From the NCBI GenBank assembly GCA_011799875.1, contig JAAAXO010000119.1:244380-308379 (forward strand): a DNA stretch of 64,000 nucleotides. Direction: 5' to 3'. The notes under the pieces are model-generated. The model was not told where the DNA came from, ran no database searches, and saw only the letters and a program-made list of their open reading frames with translations. This DNA is from Thinopyrum elongatum. Its lineage: Eukaryota > Streptophyta > Magnoliopsida > Poales > Poaceae. Position 1 is the first letter of the stretch; each line of letters begins with the position of its first letter. Positions 60,801-64,000 of the stretch are shown piece after piece. The translations under genes and the position numbers were made by a program.

Positions 60801-63800
60801 CTGGAAATCCCGCACAAAAAAGGACGTTTAGTAATTCTAAAAGGACTACGGAAAAAAAAAAGTTTGGCAGTTAAAGTTTGAGATCGATGGTGCGTAATCC
60901 GTTTGGTTATAGAGTGTTACGAGCCACACCCATGGATAGCTAGAATAGTGTGCTAGGCTCCTACTAGAGAAGAAACGGGAACAAACTGATGAAAGAATAT
61001 CATACCGAGGGAATTCACTCAGAAACTAACAAGAATGATAACGTGCTCGACTGGAGCGGTTTGGACAGCTGGAAGGCTAGGGGAATAAAGATGGAATGAT
61101 TTCTAATTTTTGGTCCGTATGATTTGAAATACGTGCACACAAACCCGAGAAAGCGTTCCTGGAAATCTCGGCACAAAAAAGGACGTTTAGTAATTCTAAA
61201 AGGGACTAATGATGAAAAACAAAAGTGTTGGCAGTAAAGTTTGAGATTCGATGGTGCCGTAAATCCGTTTGGTCATCAGGTTGTATGAGCCACACCCATG
61301 GATAGCTAGAATAGTGCTAGGCTCAGACTAGAGAAGAAAGGGGAACAAACTGATGAAAGAATTTATACCGAGGGAATTCACTCAGAACTAACAAAGATAA
61401 ACGTGCTCCGACTGAGCGGTTAGGAACAGCTGGAAGGCTCAATAAAGATGGAATGATTTCATTTTTAGGTCCGTATGATTGAAATACGTGCACACAACCG
61501 AGAGAAAGCGTCCTGGAAACCGGCACAAAAAAGGACGTTAGTAATCTAAAGGGACACATGATGAAAACAAAAGGTTGGCAGTTAAAGTTTGAGATTCATG
61601 GTGCCGTAAATCCGTTTGGTCATCAGGGTTCGAGCCACACCAGGATAGCTAGAATAGTGCGAGCTTAGACTAGAGAAGAAACGGGGAACAAACTGATGAA
61701 AGAATTATCATAACGAGGGAATTCACTCAGAAACTAACAAGATGATAACGTGCTCCACTGGAGCGGTTGGTTTAGGAAACAGTGGAAGGCTCTAGGGGAT
61801 AAAGATGGAATGATTTCTAATTTTTAGGTCCGTATGATTTGAAATACGTGCACACAAACCCCGAGAAAAGCTTCTGGAAATCTGGCACAAAAAAGGAGTT
61901 TAGTAATTCTAAAAGGGACTACATGATGAAAAACAAAAGTGTGGCAGTTAAAGTTTGAGGATTGATGGTGCCTAAATCCGTTTGGTCATCAGGTGTTACG
62001 AGCCACACCATGGAAAGCAGAATAGTGTGCTAGGCTCAGACTAGAGAAGAAACGGGGAACCACTGATGAAAGAATTATCATACATGAGGGAATCGCACTA
62101 GAACTACAGAATGATAACGTGCTCCGACTGGAGCGGTTTAGGAACTGCTGGAATCTAGGGGAATAAAGATGGAATGATTTCTAAATTTTTAGGTCCATAT
62201 GGTTTGAATTTTGCGCAGTTAAAGGTGAGATTCGTGGTTGCCGTAGATCCGTTTGGTCATCAGGTGTTACGAGCCAACCCATGGATAGTAGAATAGTGTG
62301 TAGGCTCATACTGTGAAGAAGAAACGGGAACAAACTGATGAAAGAATGATCATACCGAGGGAATTCACTCGAACTAACAAGAATGATAACGTGCTCCGAC
62401 TGAGCGGTTTAGGAAACCTGGAAGGCTCTAGGGGAATAAAGATGGAATGATTCTAATTTTTAGGTCCGTATGATTTGAAATAATGCACACAAACCCCGAG
62501 AAAGCTGTCCTGGAAATCCGGCACAAAAAAGGACGTTTAGTAATTCTTAAAGGGACTACTGATGAAAAACAAAAGTGTTGGCAGTTAAAGTTGAGATTCG
62601 ATGGGGCCGTAAATCCGTTTGGTCATCAGGTGTTTAGAGCCACACCATGGATAGCTAGAATAGTGGCTAGGCTCAGACTAGAGAAGAAACGGGGAACAAA
62701 CTGATGAAAGAATTATCATACCGAGGAATTCACTCAGAACTAAAAGATGATAAAGTGCTCCGACTGGAGCGGTTTAGGAACAGCTGGAAGGCTCTAGGGG
62801 ATAAAGATGGAATGAATTCTAATTTTAGGTCCGTATGATTTGAAAACGTGCACAAACCGAGAAAGCGTTCCTGGAAATCTCGGCACAAAAAGGACGTTAG
62901 TAATTCTAAAAGGGACTACAGATGAAAAACAAATGTTGGCAGTTAAAGTTGAGATTCGATGGTGCGTAGATCCGTTTGGTTATCAGGTGTTACGAGCCAC
63001 ACCATGGATAGCTAGAATAGGTGCTAGGCTTAGAGAGAAGAAACGGGAACAAACTGATGAAAGAATGATCTACCGAGGGAATTCACTCAGAAACTACAAG
63101 AATGATAACGTGCTCCGACTGGAGCGGTTTAGGAACGCGGAAGGCTCTAGGGGAATAAAGATGGAATGATTTCTAATTTTTAGGTCCGTATGATTTGAAA
63201 TACAGTGCACACAAACCCGAGAAAGCGTTCCTGGAATCTCGGCACAAAAAAGGACGTTTAGTAATTCTAAAAGGGACTACAGATGAAAAAACAAAGGTTG
63301 GCAGTTAAAGTTTGAGATTCGATGGTGCCTAAATCGTTGTTGGTTCAGGTGTATGAGCCACAAACCATGGATAGCTAGAATAGGTGTAGGCCAGCAGACT
63401 AGAGAAGAAACGGGGAACAAACTGATGAAAGAATTATCATACCGAGGGAATTCACTCAGAAAAAAAGAATGATAACGTGCTCCACTGGAGCGGTTGGTTT
63501 AGAACAGCTGGAAGGCTCTAGGGGAATAAAGATGGAATGATTTCTATTTTAGGTCCGTATGATTTGAAAAAAGTGCACACAAACCCCGAGAAAGGCTTCT
63601 GGAAATTCGGCACAAAAAAAAAGGACGTTTAGTAATTTAAAAGGGACTACAGATGAAAAAACAAAAGTTGGCAGTTAAGTTTGAGATTCGATGGTTGCCG
63701 TAGATCCGTTTGGTCATCAGGTGTTTAGAGCCACACCCATGGATAGCTAGAATAGTGTGCTAGGCTCAGACTAGAGAAGAAACGGGAACAAACTGATGAA

Positions 63801-64000
63801 AGAATATCATACCGAGGGAATTCACTCAGAACTAACAAGAATGATAACGTGCTCCGACTGGAGCGGTTTAGGAACAGCTGGAAGGCTTAGGGAATAAAGA
63901 TGGAATGATTTCTAATTTTAGGTCCGTATGATTTGAAATACGTGCACACAAACCCGAGAAAGGTTCCTGGAAATCTCGGCACAAAAAAGGACGTTTAGTA
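54857..64000 (+). repeat. satellite array, forward, indel-rich
   Basis: The K-T-A-B-C order continues but the sequence is full of one-base losses. Monomers of 365-372 bp replace 376, and the unit from K at about 58025 to K at about 59757 is 1732 bp. Short monomers lie at about 56290-56560, 58389-58665, 60114-60398 (badly scrambled) and 62190-62460. Insertions such as agaaaagagagagaaggg (about 58513) also appear. The array runs off the window edge. Confidence 0.92.

Overview
This window is plant repeat DNA. It contains no gene that I can recognise as functional. About two thirds is one tandem satellite. Its standard monomer is about 376 bp, and a second class of about 277 bp is the same monomer lacking about 99 bp. 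The remaining third is three copies of a 7.5 kb composite block made of retrotransposon and unclassified DNA. The block carries a long terminal repeat with clear marks of the Triticeae BARE1/Angela/WIS-like Ty1-copia group. From memory, two monomer classes of about 276 and 374 bp are what is described for Spelt52, a subtelomeric satellite of Aegilops section Sitopsis. My best guess is therefore subtelomeric heterochromatin from an Aegilops or Triticum-group genome. The satellite name is not verified by alignment.

Layout, where 'forward' means the monomer begins taggtccgtatg on the + strand: 1-945 forward satellite; 946-1170 gap of 225 N; 1171-13373 satellite in reverse orientation, much of it indel-rich; 13374-15501 forward satellite that folds back on the preceding reverse arm; 15502-15726 second gap of 225 N; 15727-23271 block copy 1; 23272-27022 clean forward satellite; 27023-32067 block copy 2, lacking its first 2500 bp; 32068-33320 indel-rich satellite; 33321-40865 block copy 3; 40866-45860 indel-rich satellite; 45861-54856 clean satellite with a visible higher-order repeat; 54857-64000 indel-rich satellite.

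Inside each full block, in order: about 1.57 kb of degenerate copia 3' internal sequence ending in a polypurine tract; a copia LTR of about 2.24 kb; about 1.6 kb of gene-like but undecipherable DNA with a plausible GT-AG intron and an AATAAA; a 119-codon orphan ORF; about 0.5 kb with nothing recognisable; and about 1.29 kb of extremely G-rich, C-poor DNA.

Two stories compete for the large-scale structure. The biological one is a satellite with a pentameric higher-order repeat (376+277+376+376+376, about 1.78 kb) in which a satellite-plus-block unit of 8798 bp was recently amplified. The technical one is that a single locus was assembled several times, once as a fold-back, with unpolished long reads filling gaps. 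Private sequence variants show that the array at 23272-27022 reappears at 40866-44438 and, reverse-complemented, at about 8568-12255. The extra copies are full of scattered single-base indels, while the three blocks keep exact offsets with no indel. I favour a large contribution from assembly error for the block triplication and the fold-back. The higher-order repeat in the clean segment looks real.
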